Of a stretch of 64,000 nucleotides of DNA, positions 48,649 to 57,306 are shown one piece after another. Source of the DNA: Euryarchaeota archaeon UBA89 (GTDB taxonomy: Archaea; Thermoplasmatota; Poseidoniia; Poseidoniales; Thalassarchaeaceae); assembly GCA_002495525.1 (NCBI GenBank), contig DAFS01000033.1, positions 13,120 through 77,119 on the forward strand, in the 5' to 3' direction. A program made the position numbers and the translations under genes. The notes under the pieces were generated by a model. It was not told the DNA's origin, did not search any database, and was given only the letters and a program-made list of their open reading frames with translations. The stretch's first letter is position 1. Every line of letters begins with the position of its first letter.

Positions 48649-49380
48649 TTATTCTTCTTCATAAACTATCTTTTCATCATCTGCTAATTCCATCATTTCT
48701 GTTATTTCCTCTTGATCTAAAGTATTAATCTGAGAATTTGTAAACTTCCTTTCTCTTCGACGGCGCGCATCAGCTAGACTAGGAACTAACGCTTCAAATG
48801 TTGAAGTATCTTCAACAACTTTCTCTTCGTATGTTTCAAGACTGTAAGAGCGAATCCTTTGTCTCTTCCTATCTTGCTCCAAGCCGAAAAGTACTGTTCC
48901 ATGTTCAGAACCTTGTAGAATACCTTCTATTGCAGGAGTTGCTAATGCCAAGGATTCTTGATCACCAATTACCAAAACTGTTGAGCCATAAATTGCCATT
49001 TCTGTACCAGTTAATTCTTCAATTAAACTTCTAATACGTCCATTAGTGCCAATTAATCTACTCCTCATTCTTCTAGTTTGATTTGGTTGTCTACCTACCC
49101 ACTCTCTAATGTCATACATCCTCAAAAAGACATCATCTTCCAAAAGTTGGATTGCTCTTTTAGGGGCAAGACCTCTTCCAATAGCGAATATAACGTCAGG
49201 AAGTTTCATTTTTATTACTGGATCAGAACCTTCATCTGGCCAAACAACACTAACATCACCTGAATTTGATTCAATATGCAATGATGCTTTACATGCTTCC
49301 TCTATCATCTTCCTTGTGGAACCACGTTTACCAATAAGCACAGCAATACGATTTTTAGGAATCCGTGCTAAATGCTCCAT
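48649..49380 (-). CDS. KH-domain RNA-binding protein, Pno1/Krr1-like
   Basis: A 243-residue protein with two KH-like domains: IPKNRIAVLIGKRGSTRKMIEE (about 7-28) and RMRSRLIGTNGRIRSLIEEL (about 104-123). The GxxG loops are GKRG and GTNG. It is the archaeal counterpart of Pno1/Dim2, which acts in small-subunit rRNA processing. The C-terminal 60 residues are charged and rich in Glu and Arg. The neighbours RIO1 and aIF1A are the same ones seen in many archaea, supporting a ribosome biogenesis operon. Confidence 0.9.
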   Translation of the reverse strand: MEHLARIPKNRIAVLIGKRGSTRKMIEEACKASLHIESNSGDVSVVWPDEGSDPVIKMKLPDVIFAIGRGLAPKRAIQLLEDDVFLRMYDIREWVGRQPNQTRRMRSRLIGTNGRIRSLIEELTGTEMAIYGSTVLVIGDQESLALATPAIEGILQGSEHGTVLFGLEQDRKRQRIRSYSLETYEEKVVEDTSTFEALVPSLADARRRRERKFTNSQINTLDQEEITEMMELADDEKIVYEEE

Positions 49381-49401
49381 ATGTTCAGGGGAGTGGTCAT
49401 T

Positions 49402-49427
49402 CTGTTTTAACTTCCTGTTTTAACTTC
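49402..49427. repeat. 13-bp perfect tandem duplication at the rio1 3' end
   Basis: CTGTTTTAACTTC occurs twice with no gap (49402-49414 and 49415-49427). The second copy holds the RIO1 stop codon; the first lies in the 39-base gap before the KH gene. It looks like a recent replication-slippage duplication, and it copies the stop codon region harmlessly. No regulatory role is evident. Confidence 0.75.
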
Positions 49428-50316
49428 CATCAGAGAGAGGAGGTAATGTTGGAACAGGGTCTTCTAATACTCGAAGTAAACTTTCACCAATATCTGCATT
49501 ATATCCTTGACGGTTAATCCACTGGACTAATCTAGTCACATCTCTAACAAGAAATTCTTCTGAGTGTGGATGTTGCTTAGTGACACTTTGTCCAACATCA
49601 ATCACCCATGGTTCACCATCTTTCCATAAAATGTTATATTCTGAAAAATCAGCATGTACAAGTTCGGCCGTTTGCCAATTAATTGCAACGAATTCTAGTA
49701 AATCTTCGAATACCTCATACGGCTCATCAATAATTACATCTTTTAATCGAGGACTAACGCCTTCACCCTCACCTAAATATTCCATAATAAGAACGTTTTT
49801 CAAATTAGATAGGGGCTTAGGGACTCTTAAGCCATACTTCCTCATTCTTTTTAAATTTCTAAATTCTTTTCTTACCCAGATATTCACTAACTCTCTGTGT
49901 CTACGCGAAAGACCTCCAAATCTTGGGTCTCCATCGATATATTTCGCTAAACCTTTGAAAACAGCATTTGTTGTATGAAATATTTTCACAGCCACAGGTC
50001 CGTGATTAGAAGTTCCATGGAAAACATGGGCTTCCTTACCTCTTGCAATAGGGTAGTCAAGTGTTTCAATTTCTCCTTTCTGCATTAACTTGTGTAATGA
50101 CATTAATGTAGATTTATCAAAAACTGCATCGAAAACTCTTCTATCTACCCAGTCATAAGTCCCTTTCCCTAAGACTCCCTGGAGACCATCCTCAATCTCA
50201 GAAAACATTTTTTCAAATCTAGGTTCAGATAACCATTCATGTTTTTTCTCACCTCGCATTAAGGAGTCGAGGTCGGGTAAATCCCAATCCTCCGAATCCG
50301 ACATAATTTCACCCAA
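49420..50316 (-). CDS. RIO1-family serine/threonine kinase
   Basis: An atypical kinase acting in small ribosomal subunit maturation. In 298 residues it has the modified P-loop ARGKEAHVFHG, the catalytic loop VHADFSEYNIL and the metal-binding IDVGQSV (usually IDVSQSV). The N-terminal acidic stretch (1-30) is poorly conserved. An ATG at 50304 is an alternative start to 50316. It overlaps the aIF1A gene by 8 bases and precedes the Pno1-like gene, an operon typical of archaea. Confidence 0.95.
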   Translation of the reverse strand: MGEIMSDSEDWDLPDLDSLMRGEKKHEWLSEPRFEKMFSEIEDGLQGVLGKGTYDWVDRRVFDAVFDKSTLMSLHKLMQKGEIETLDYPIARGKEAHVFHGTSNHGPVAVKIFHTTNAVFKGLAKYIDGDPRFGGLSRRHRELVNIWVRKEFRNLKRMRKYGLRVPKPLSNLKNVLIMEYLGEGEGVSPRLKDVIIDEPYEVFEDLLEFVAINWQTAELVHADFSEYNILWKDGEPWVIDVGQSVTKQHPHSEEFLVRDVTRLVQWINRQGYNADIGESLLRVLEDPVPTLPPLSDGS

Positions 50317-50824
50317 AGAAAGAATCTATATCATCATCAACAGATGATTTTTCTTTAACGACTGGTTCTTCAATCTCTAATTCTGATACATCATCTTCTA
50401 CAACTTCATCTTCTATAGATTCTAATGCTTCAGTTTCTTGAGTTGATTCTGAAATATCTTCTGACATTCCAAATAAATCTACAATATCTGGAAGTACTCC
50501 TTTTCGAGACAGATATAATGACTGTGTTTTTGTATATCTCATTACTACATTGGCCTTTTCGTCCTGAAAATCCCATGGTTGAACAACAATCAAATCACCT
50601 TCTCTAACCCATTGCCTACGTCGCATTTTTCCAGGTATCCTAGCAAGACGACTCTCGCCATCTTCACAGACAGCCCTTACCCTTCTACCACCTAAAATCT
50701 GATCTGCAATAGCGAACATTTCGTTGACTTTACGATTGGGGAGAGGAACTCTAATTTTGTCACCGCTACCAGATTCTAACCTTGCTAAAAGCTCAGCGTC
50801 AACCTTCTCCTCTCTACGAGCCAT
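50309..50824 (-). CDS. Translation initiation factor aIF1A with extended acidic tail
   Basis: It assists scanning and subunit joining. The OB-fold (about 22-100) carries VPLPNRKVNEMFAIADQILG, the RRVRAVCEDGESRLARIPGK core and WDFQDEKANVVMRY. The usual archaeal protein is about 100-115 residues; this one has 171, with an acidic tail from about 118 that ends in DDDIDSFFG. The tail resembles in charge and position the eukaryotic eIF1A C-terminal tail that contacts eIF5B. It is followed by RIO1 and the KH gene. Confidence 0.93.
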   Translation of the reverse strand: MARREEKVDAELLARLESGSGDKIRVPLPNRKVNEMFAIADQILGGRRVRAVCEDGESRLARIPGKMRRRQWVREGDLIVVQPWDFQDEKANVVMRYTKTQSLYLSRKGVLPDIVDLFGMSEDISESTQETEALESIEDEVVEDDVSELEIEEPVVKEKSSVDDDIDSFFG

Positions 50825-50868
50825 GACTATCCGTCTAGCGTCACCTATGTGAAGTTGAGCCTTGGCAC

Positions 50869-52554
50869 TCAGTTAGAAACAAAGGAATTTATAGCCTCTG
50901 CAACCATTTCTAATAATGAGTCGCTTAATGGGCCTATTCCAACTAATAGAGTTAAGATCGCACAAGCTACAATTGCTAACTTCAAACTCAAGGCATCTTT
51001 CAAAGTTCTACTATCTTCAGGTTCTTCGAAGAACATAACCAATCCAATTCTTAGATAATAAAACATCGATAGGGCAGAATTTATTACAATAGCAAAGGCC
51101 AACCAAAATACTGGTTCAACACTAGTTAACCAATCAATAACCGATGTAGCATCTGATGCACCTGTACCTGCAGATATATTGACTATTCCATTAATCATCA
51201 AAAACTTGGACAAAAATCCAGATAACGGTGGCACACCTGCTAATGACAACATGAATAGGAACATGGAACCCGCAACTAATGGTTCTCTGCGTGCGAGTCC
51301 ATGCAGATCCTCCAATCTATGACTTCTTCCTTCTGTTTCTAGTAAAGATAATACCAAAAATGCTCCAAACTTGAAAATTACTAAAACTGCGAGATGGAAT
51401 ACTATAGCAGTTAACACAAGTTCAATCGCTTCTTCAGAACCTAATCCACTACCGATAGCCGCAAGACCTGCTAACATGTATCCTGCGTGTGAAACACTCG
51501 AGTAAGCCAACATTCTCTTTGGGTTACTACTAGTTAGAGCCGCTAAGTTACCCCAGGTCATTGTGACAACTGCAATTACAGCAATTGCAGTATACCAGAA
51601 TGCCTCACCTTCTACAGGCATAGTAACCGATACTAAAATTCTCATAAGAGCAACGAATCCCATGGCTTTCGATGCTGTGGCTAGTAAACCTGCAACTGGT
51701 GAAGAGGCACCGGAATAGGCGTCTGGTGCTGCAAGATGGAAAGGTGCTGCACCTACCTTAAATCCAAATGCAACCAACATCAAGCCAACTGCAATTCCAG
51801 CTAAAGGATCGACCGATTCTGATTCAGACCACTTTATTGCTAATGCATCTAATGAGAGATCACCACTCCATAGATAGAGAAGTGACATACCATAAATTCC
51901 AACTGCTGAAGCCACCGAACCTACAATGAAATACTTCATTCCTGCTTCGCCACCTATCTTACTTTCCTTATGGAAAGCAACAAGAATATACGAAGATAAG
52001 GACGCTAACTCAATGCAAACAAATAGCATGAAAAGATGTGTGGCCATTGACATTAGGCTCATACCAAGACCGACCATTATCAGAATAATATGAAAGTCAA
52101 CTTGACGACGGTTATCGATTAAAGCATCTATTTTCTTGGTAGAAATATTCTCACTATCACTTTCATTCGGTGGTTTGATATTAACTCTAGCAGGAAGTCT
52201 ATGTGTGGTTGCAATAGTAGCAAGAAGTAGAGCAGCGATGAAAATCAAAGAAAATAAACGACTGAATTCTGTAACCTCTAGTGTTTCTCCTATTGTATCA
52301 TAAGAGTTCTGCATAAGTCCAAAAAATAATGCAGATGTAAAAGTAATTAATGAAATCTGATTTGGTAATTTAGGATTATTCGTACTCTTGAAACGACTTC
52401 CTCCAATTAACACTGGAACACGAATTCTTGTTAGAGGTATACGGAAACTTGCTTTACCTAAATTAGGGATTAGAATTATGGCTATTAAACCGAATAACAT
52501 GATTAATTCCGGAATTATTAATTCTGCTTCAGAAGTATTAATTGGAAGATTCAT
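50869..52554 (-). CDS. nuoN: NADH-quinone oxidoreductase subunit N
   Basis: Antiporter-like proton-pumping membrane subunit of complex I. The 561 residues give about 14 hydrophobic segments. The central conserved part includes AAPFHLAAPDAYSGASSPVA and a Lys in the SKAMGFVALMRI helix. The ATG overlaps the nuoM stop (ATGA), with GGGGGTGAAACC upstream. It is the last gene of the nuo operon. An inserted polar stretch near residue 122-145 (PPNESDSENISTKKIDALI) lies between two helices and is longer than in common homologues. Confidence 0.95.
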   Translation of the reverse strand: MNLPINTSEAELIIPELIMLFGLIAIILIPNLGKASFRIPLTRIRVPVLIGGSRFKSTNNPKLPNQISLITFTSALFFGLMQNSYDTIGETLEVTEFSRLFSLIFIAALLLATIATTHRLPARVNIKPPNESDSENISTKKIDALIDNRRQVDFHIILIMVGLGMSLMSMATHLFMLFVCIELASLSSYILVAFHKESKIGGEAGMKYFIVGSVASAVGIYGMSLLYLWSGDLSLDALAIKWSESESVDPLAGIAVGLMLVAFGFKVGAAPFHLAAPDAYSGASSPVAGLLATASKAMGFVALMRILVSVTMPVEGEAFWYTAIAVIAVVTMTWGNLAALTSSNPKRMLAYSSVSHAGYMLAGLAAIGSGLGSEEAIELVLTAIVFHLAVLVIFKFGAFLVLSLLETEGRSHRLEDLHGLARREPLVAGSMFLFMLSLAGVPPLSGFLSKFLMINGIVNISAGTGASDATSVIDWLTSVEPVFWLAFAIVINSALSMFYYLRIGLVMFFEEPEDSRTLKDALSLKLAIVACAILTLLVGIGPLSDSLLEMVAEAINSFVSN

Positions 52555-54149
52555 GGTTTCACCCCCTGATCAATTAGATGGTTAAGTAATACTTCTCGAA
52601 TAAACTCAGTAGACCAATCTGACATCATATCGAAGAATATGAATGGGAATATTCCAAAGACAACAGTAAGAATACCTAGAACAAACATACTAGTATTTTC
52701 ATTCCAAGTAATATCTCTGGGTTCTTCACCATGTAATGACTCTGGAAGTATACCATGGTGTCTATCATTTGACTCGAAAATAGTCTTCTGCATAGATGTC
52801 AAATAGTATACTGCGGTAATGATTAATGTCAATGCTGGTAGAAGAACTAGCCATCCAAAGCTCATCCAGAAAGCAATTAGTATAGCCACTTCAGCAACGA
52901 ATCCCGCTAGTAACGGTAGGCCTAAACTCGCCATCCAACCTAGCATCATATGGGCGGCTAAATATGGTGAATGATGTGCAATTCCTCTCATTGAACCTAT
53001 TTCTAATGTATGATAATGATGTTTGAAGGCACCCGCAACTGCGAATAATAGAGGGCTAATAATTCCATGAGCGAACATCATGAATAATGCTCCAGCGATA
53101 CCTAAAGGTTGCATCGTAGCGATTCCTAAGAATATTAATCCCATGTGAGAAACTGATGAATAGGCAACCATTCTTTTCAAATTAGTTTGACCCATGCATA
53201 CCCAAGCGCCATAGACTAAACTCGCCATACCAAGGAAAATTAGAATCGGGGTGAAAACTACTGTTGACTCAGGGAATAATGATACTGCAACTCTCAAAAA
53301 GCCATATGCTCCCATTTTCAGCATTACACCCGCCAATAACATAGAACCTGCAGTCGGAGCCTGAACGTGAGCATCCGGAAGCCAAGTATGAACAGGGACA
53401 CTAGGCATTTTAGTTGCAAATCCGATCAATAATAAAATCCAAACTAAATGTCTGAGACCCTCGGATTGAATCATTTCAGTATTCATTTCAACTAGACTGA
53501 AGTGATGACCTGTTAATGTTCCAGATACTCCTGATATATCTCCAGTGTGGAAATACATTATTAAGATTCCAACCAACATTATTACGCTAGCAGTGAATGT
53601 GTATATGAAGAACTTCATTGAAGCATATTTTCTATCGTCACCGCCCCAAACTAATATCAAAAAGAACATTGGTATCAGTGTCATCTCCCAGAATATATAG
53701 AATACAAATAAATCTAAAACTACGAACACACCTAGTAAAGCACCTTCCATAACAAGTATCAATGGATGGAAAATATGGCCTTCTTTAGCGTCCCATTCTA
53801 CCAACATAGATAGAGGGATTAATAGAGCAGTTAGCCAAACCATTGGAAGTGAAAGTGCATCAACACCAACAATCCAAGAAACACCAATTGATGAGATGAG
53901 AGTAACTGGTTCATTATTCATTAACTCGTATTCACCCATATTGATGCCGATCCAGTCGATACCACCAAAAGTGGTGAAGGAAAGATATGTTGCGAATGCA
54001 AACAATGCCATCGAAACTCCAAAACTAACATTACGAGAAAATTTACGTATTGATGAGGCTAGATTACCTGGTAATATCTGAGGTAAAATAAGTAGTAACA
54101 AACCCACTCCAATTGGAGTTAATGTTAGAATTGTCAAAGGATCACTCAA
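52551..54149 (-). CDS. nuoM: NADH-quinone oxidoreductase subunit M
   Basis: Antiporter-like subunit of 532 residues. The conserved FLILVWGGDDRKYASMKFFIYT and VPVHTWLPDAHVQAPTAGSM segments hold the essential charged residues. The region MVAYSSVSHMGLIFLGIATM is also typical. It overlaps nuoL by four bases (ATGA) and nuoN by four. About 14 helices are expected. This is a standard member of the proton pump module. Confidence 0.97.
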   Translation of the reverse strand: MSDPLTILTLTPIGVGLLLLILPQILPGNLASSIRKFSRNVSFGVSMALFAFATYLSFTTFGGIDWIGINMGEYELMNNEPVTLISSIGVSWIVGVDALSLPMVWLTALLIPLSMLVEWDAKEGHIFHPLILVMEGALLGVFVVLDLFVFYIFWEMTLIPMFFLILVWGGDDRKYASMKFFIYTFTASVIMLVGILIMYFHTGDISGVSGTLTGHHFSLVEMNTEMIQSEGLRHLVWILLLIGFATKMPSVPVHTWLPDAHVQAPTAGSMLLAGVMLKMGAYGFLRVAVSLFPESTVVFTPILIFLGMASLVYGAWVCMGQTNLKRMVAYSSVSHMGLIFLGIATMQPLGIAGALFMMFAHGIISPLLFAVAGAFKHHYHTLEIGSMRGIAHHSPYLAAHMMLGWMASLGLPLLAGFVAEVAILIAFWMSFGWLVLLPALTLIITAVYYLTSMQKTIFESNDRHHGILPESLHGEEPRDITWNENTSMFVLGILTVVFGIFPFIFFDMMSDWSTEFIREVLLNHLIDQGVKP

Positions 54150-56458
54150 GAACTCACCCCCATTAATAATACGAATATACAGAGGGCCCCTACGGTTGCC
54201 ATTAAGATATAATCACGAGCACTTCCAGTAGTAAACTTACGTATTTCAAATGAACCAAGAACTGATTTTGATTCTATTTGTTTAACTATTCCATCAATTA
54301 TATTTCTATCAAACCAAGCAGTAAAATCGGCAAAGGGGATAACTGTACGTGCTAATACACCTTCATATAAATCATCAAAATAAAGTCTTTTATCGAGAGC
54401 CTCGGACAATTGTGATTCTGCTAACCATGAAACATCCTGTTTTCCAAACTTACCTGAAAGATTGACTAACCATCCCACAAGGAAATTAGCTTTCTCACCT
54501 TCTTTGAGCCTACCTCCGTGCACTCTTGAAGCCATTACAGGGCCGACAATGAAAGAAAGGAAAATTGTGACCCAACCTACAAAACGAAGTTTCATATCAT
54601 CTGGCAAAAATGCATGTTCTAATTCATAGATAATTTGACCAATCAATGAATCTGCATGTCCATGTAAAGAAAGATTATCTGATTTATTTGAAAGGAAGTC
54701 GACTACACCTAAGACAGCTAGCGCAAAGCCACCGATAGCAGTGATAACTGTAAGTATAATTAGTGGTTCCTTAATCCAAGGAGTTGATTCATGTACATGA
54801 TCAACAACCTCACTCTTAGGCTCCCCAGCGAAAGTCATGAACCACATTCTAGACATGTAGAATCCAGTCATTCCAGCAGTTGCGAGAATTAGTATAGCAG
54901 GGCCAAGCATCAGAGTTTCACCATGGAAATATGCGGACCATGTTTTGGCGATTATTCCCTCTTTAGACCAAAATCCTCCAATCAGAGGTATTCCAATAAT
55001 AGACATAGAGCCAAACATCATTGCGGTAGCAGTAACGGGTAATTTAGAGGCTAATCCTCCCATATTTCTCATATCTTGAGGGTCGAAATCATGATTTCCA
55101 TGGTCTGAACCATGATGGAGATGGTCATGAGCGTGATGAACTTCATGTATTACAGAACCGCTAGCCATGAACAGCATTCCTTTGGCCATAGCGTGATTAA
55201 AAAGATGGAATAAAGAGGCTCCAAGAACAAAATATCCTGCATAATATTCATCTATATTTAAGAAATAAAGTGCTGAACCTAAACCAGTAAATATGTATGC
55301 TAATTGAGACATTGTAGAGTATGCTAAAACTTTCTTGATATCATTCTGAACAAAAGCAATCGAGGCAGCCATAAATGCCGTAATACCTCCAATCCAAGCT
55401 ACAATCAATCCAAAGTCTTCTAATCCTGAAACGCCATGATGATGAACATCGACAAATGGCATCAATCTTGCAACTAAGTATAATCCAGCATTTACCATTG
55501 TAGCTGCGTGAATTAATGCGGATACAGGAGTTGGCCCTTCCATCGCATCGGGTAACCATACATGTAATGGGAATTGAGCACTTTTACCAACTGCTCCAAT
55601 AAATAGCATCATTAAAGCCCAAAATAATTCTCCAGAATCTACTACAGCGCCGCCAATACCCGTTGAAGGATCATCAAAAACAACTGCAAAATCTAGAGAG
55701 CCATAGATATCGTATAGCATAAATAATCCAACCATTAAGAAAACGTCACCAACTCTTGTAGTCAGAAATGCCTTCTTAGCTGCATAAGCCGCACTTTCTT
55801 TCCAGTAATAGAATCCTATCAATAGATATGAACACAATCCCATAACTTCCCAGAAAATAAACAGCCAAAGGAAGTTGTCAGCAAGTACCATACCAAACAT
55901 TCCGAGACTGAACAGAACAAACTCAGCGAAGAAACGATGGTTACTATCCTCATTTATTGGATCTGTGGTCATATAGCCGATAGCAAACCAGCAAATCAAG
56001 AAGCACAAGAATGTTGCTACAAATAGAAGCATCAATGTCAAAGAATCAACCCAGACACCTACACCAAATACTCTATTCTGTGCTATTGTATAATCTGATT
56101 GAAGAATATCAAAAGATATCCATTCTAACCAACTTGTAACATCATTATTTTTTATATTTGCACTACCTAACAGATAATCATAGACAATCCATATTGTGGT
56201 AGACAAAGATACTAGAAGTGCGGCTAATCCTAATATTCCTCCTTCCTTAAATGTATTTTTCCATGTTTCATTTTTATTGTAGACTTGCCCAGTGATGAGA
56301 ATAATCGGAAAAGCAATGAAAGGAGCTACGACTATCATCCAAGCAAAATCTGTAGAAGTATTATCACCTTCAAGAGCCAAGTAAGGAACAATTGCTAAGA
56401 ATGGCAATAACGGTAGAAGAAGACGATACTCGTTTTTTGTTTCACCCATCAAAATCAC
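54146..56458 (-). CDS. nuoL: NADH-quinone oxidoreductase subunit L
   Basis: Largest antiporter-like subunit, 770 residues against the usual 600-660. The core has FPLHVWLPDAMEGPTPVSAL and KKVLAYSTMSQLAYIFTGLG. A His-rich loop (HEVHHAHDHLHHGSDHGNHD) precedes DPQDMRNMGGL. The extra length is mostly at the C-terminus, which should form the long lateral helix and additional segments. Its ATG overlaps no gene; 1 base separates it from nuoK. The gene ends in the nuoM ATGA overlap. Confidence 0.97.
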   Translation of the reverse strand: MILMGETKNEYRLLLPLLPFLAIVPYLALEGDNTSTDFAWMIVVAPFIAFPIILITGQVYNKNETWKNTFKEGGILGLAALLVSLSTTIWIVYDYLLGSANIKNNDVTSWLEWISFDILQSDYTIAQNRVFGVGVWVDSLTLMLLFVATFLCFLICWFAIGYMTTDPINEDSNHRFFAEFVLFSLGMFGMVLADNFLWLFIFWEVMGLCSYLLIGFYYWKESAAYAAKKAFLTTRVGDVFLMVGLFMLYDIYGSLDFAVVFDDPSTGIGGAVVDSGELFWALMMLFIGAVGKSAQFPLHVWLPDAMEGPTPVSALIHAATMVNAGLYLVARLMPFVDVHHHGVSGLEDFGLIVAWIGGITAFMAASIAFVQNDIKKVLAYSTMSQLAYIFTGLGSALYFLNIDEYYAGYFVLGASLFHLFNHAMAKGMLFMASGSVIHEVHHAHDHLHHGSDHGNHDFDPQDMRNMGGLASKLPVTATAMMFGSMSIIGIPLIGGFWSKEGIIAKTWSAYFHGETLMLGPAILILATAGMTGFYMSRMWFMTFAGEPKSEVVDHVHESTPWIKEPLIILTVITAIGGFALAVLGVVDFLSNKSDNLSLHGHADSLIGQIIYELEHAFLPDDMKLRFVGWVTIFLSFIVGPVMASRVHGGRLKEGEKANFLVGWLVNLSGKFGKQDVSWLAESQLSEALDKRLYFDDLYEGVLARTVIPFADFTAWFDRNIIDGIVKQIESKSVLGSFEIRKFTTGSARDYILMATVGALCIFVLLMGVSS

Positions 56459-56459
56459 C

Positions 56460-56762
56460 TTAGTTCCTCAGAATATTAGCTTCATCAAGAGATATAGTCT
56501 CTTGCGTACTGTATAAGGAAAGTAAAATCGCTAAACCAATTGCAACTTCTGCTGCTGCAATTGCTATTGCTATTGCAGTAAAAACCCAACCATCAACATC
56601 GCCATAATGCGATGCTCCTGCTACAAAGTTAAGATTTGCAGCATTCAACATTACTTCAATACACATCAAAACAATGATCGCATTTTTTCTTGTGAAAGCA
56701 CCGAGAAGTCCTATTCCAAAGAGAATGACTCCAAGTCCAGAAATCCAGCTTGGATCTATCAT
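56460..56762 (-). CDS. nuoK: NADH-quinone oxidoreductase subunit K
   Basis: A 100-residue three-helix subunit. The IVLMCIEVMLNAANLNFV segment includes the two key Glu-type positions of the family, and the C-terminal AAEVAIGLAILLSLY is characteristic. It overlaps the second NuoJ piece by four bases (ATGA) and precedes nuoL by one base. All helices and the conserved acidic residues are present, so it should function in proton translocation. Confidence 0.96.
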   Translation of the reverse strand: MIDPSWISGLGVILFGIGLLGAFTRKNAIIVLMCIEVMLNAANLNFVAGASHYGDVDGWVFTAIAIAIAAAEVAIGLAILLSLYSTQETISLDEANILRN

Positions 56763-57031
56763 GACTCATCTCCTCCCATATCCCAAATCAGATTAATTAG
56801 TCTTTCATCACGGACAAGATAAGATGCTCCTACCATAGCCATGGCTAACAAAGCACCAAGAATTACGGTTGCAACTGCCCACTCATCTCCATAGAGTGAA
56901 AGTGCGAAATCAACAGTTGAGGGTGGAGTAGATGATGATGCCCCCCACATTGAATGCGACATAACTTCATTTAACATTACTAAAATGAATGCAAATAGAC
57001 CTAGTTTTGTTAATGCTGAAAGTGCTTTCAC
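56759..57031 (-). CDS. nuoJ2: NuoJ C-terminal half (second NuoJ gene)
   Basis: A 90-residue protein with two hydrophobic segments (LGLFAFILVMLNEVMSH and VATVILGALLAMAMVGASYLV). It matches the final helices of NuoJ, whose first three helices are encoded by the previous gene. Both open frames have complete starts and stops joined by an ATGA overlap, so this is a true split rather than a frameshift. Haloarchaea show the same two-gene NuoJ. It overlaps nuoK by four bases. Confidence 0.88.
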   Translation of the reverse strand: MKALSALTKLGLFAFILVMLNEVMSHSMWGASSSTPPSTVDFALSLYGDEWAVATVILGALLAMAMVGASYLVRDERLINLIWDMGGDES

Positions 57032-57306
57032 TGAATATCACCCTCTTGAATTTGACGACGTGTAAGCATTACGCCGAATTGTACAACAAGCATTACTGAA
57101 CCAAGGTAAACTAAAATTTGTATTGCTGCTAGCATTTCTGCTGATGCCATTACCATTACTCCAGCAACTGCTAGGAATGTAAGCATTAGTGATAGAAGTG
57201 AATGAGCAACTCTTCTGGCATAAACACAACCAAGAGCACCAATTATTGCAGCAGAAGAAAGAAGAACGAAAACAATTGCTTCGAAATCTACTGCCATAAA
57301 AATCAT
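57028..57306 (-). CDS. nuoJ1: NuoJ N-terminal half (first NuoJ gene)
   Basis: A 92-residue subunit with three hydrophobic segments. The motif QILVYLGSVMLVVQFGVMLT is the conserved third helix of NuoJ, which contains the pi-bulge region. The start overlaps the nuoI stop (ATGA), and the stop overlaps the second NuoJ gene. Together with the next gene it gives 182 residues, close to a normal NuoJ. It is needed for coupling quinone reduction to proton pumping. Confidence 0.9.
   Translation of the reverse strand: MIFMAVDFEAIVFVLLSSAAIIGALGCVYARRVAHSLLSLMLTFLAVAGVMVMASAEMLAAIQILVYLGSVMLVVQFGVMLTRRQIQEGDIQ

Noticed and set aside
56759..57306. NuoJ halves as a frameshifted single gene
   Set aside because: Each half has its own start and stop joined by an ATGA overlap, and a split NuoJ is known from haloarchaea, so a true two-gene arrangement is simpler.
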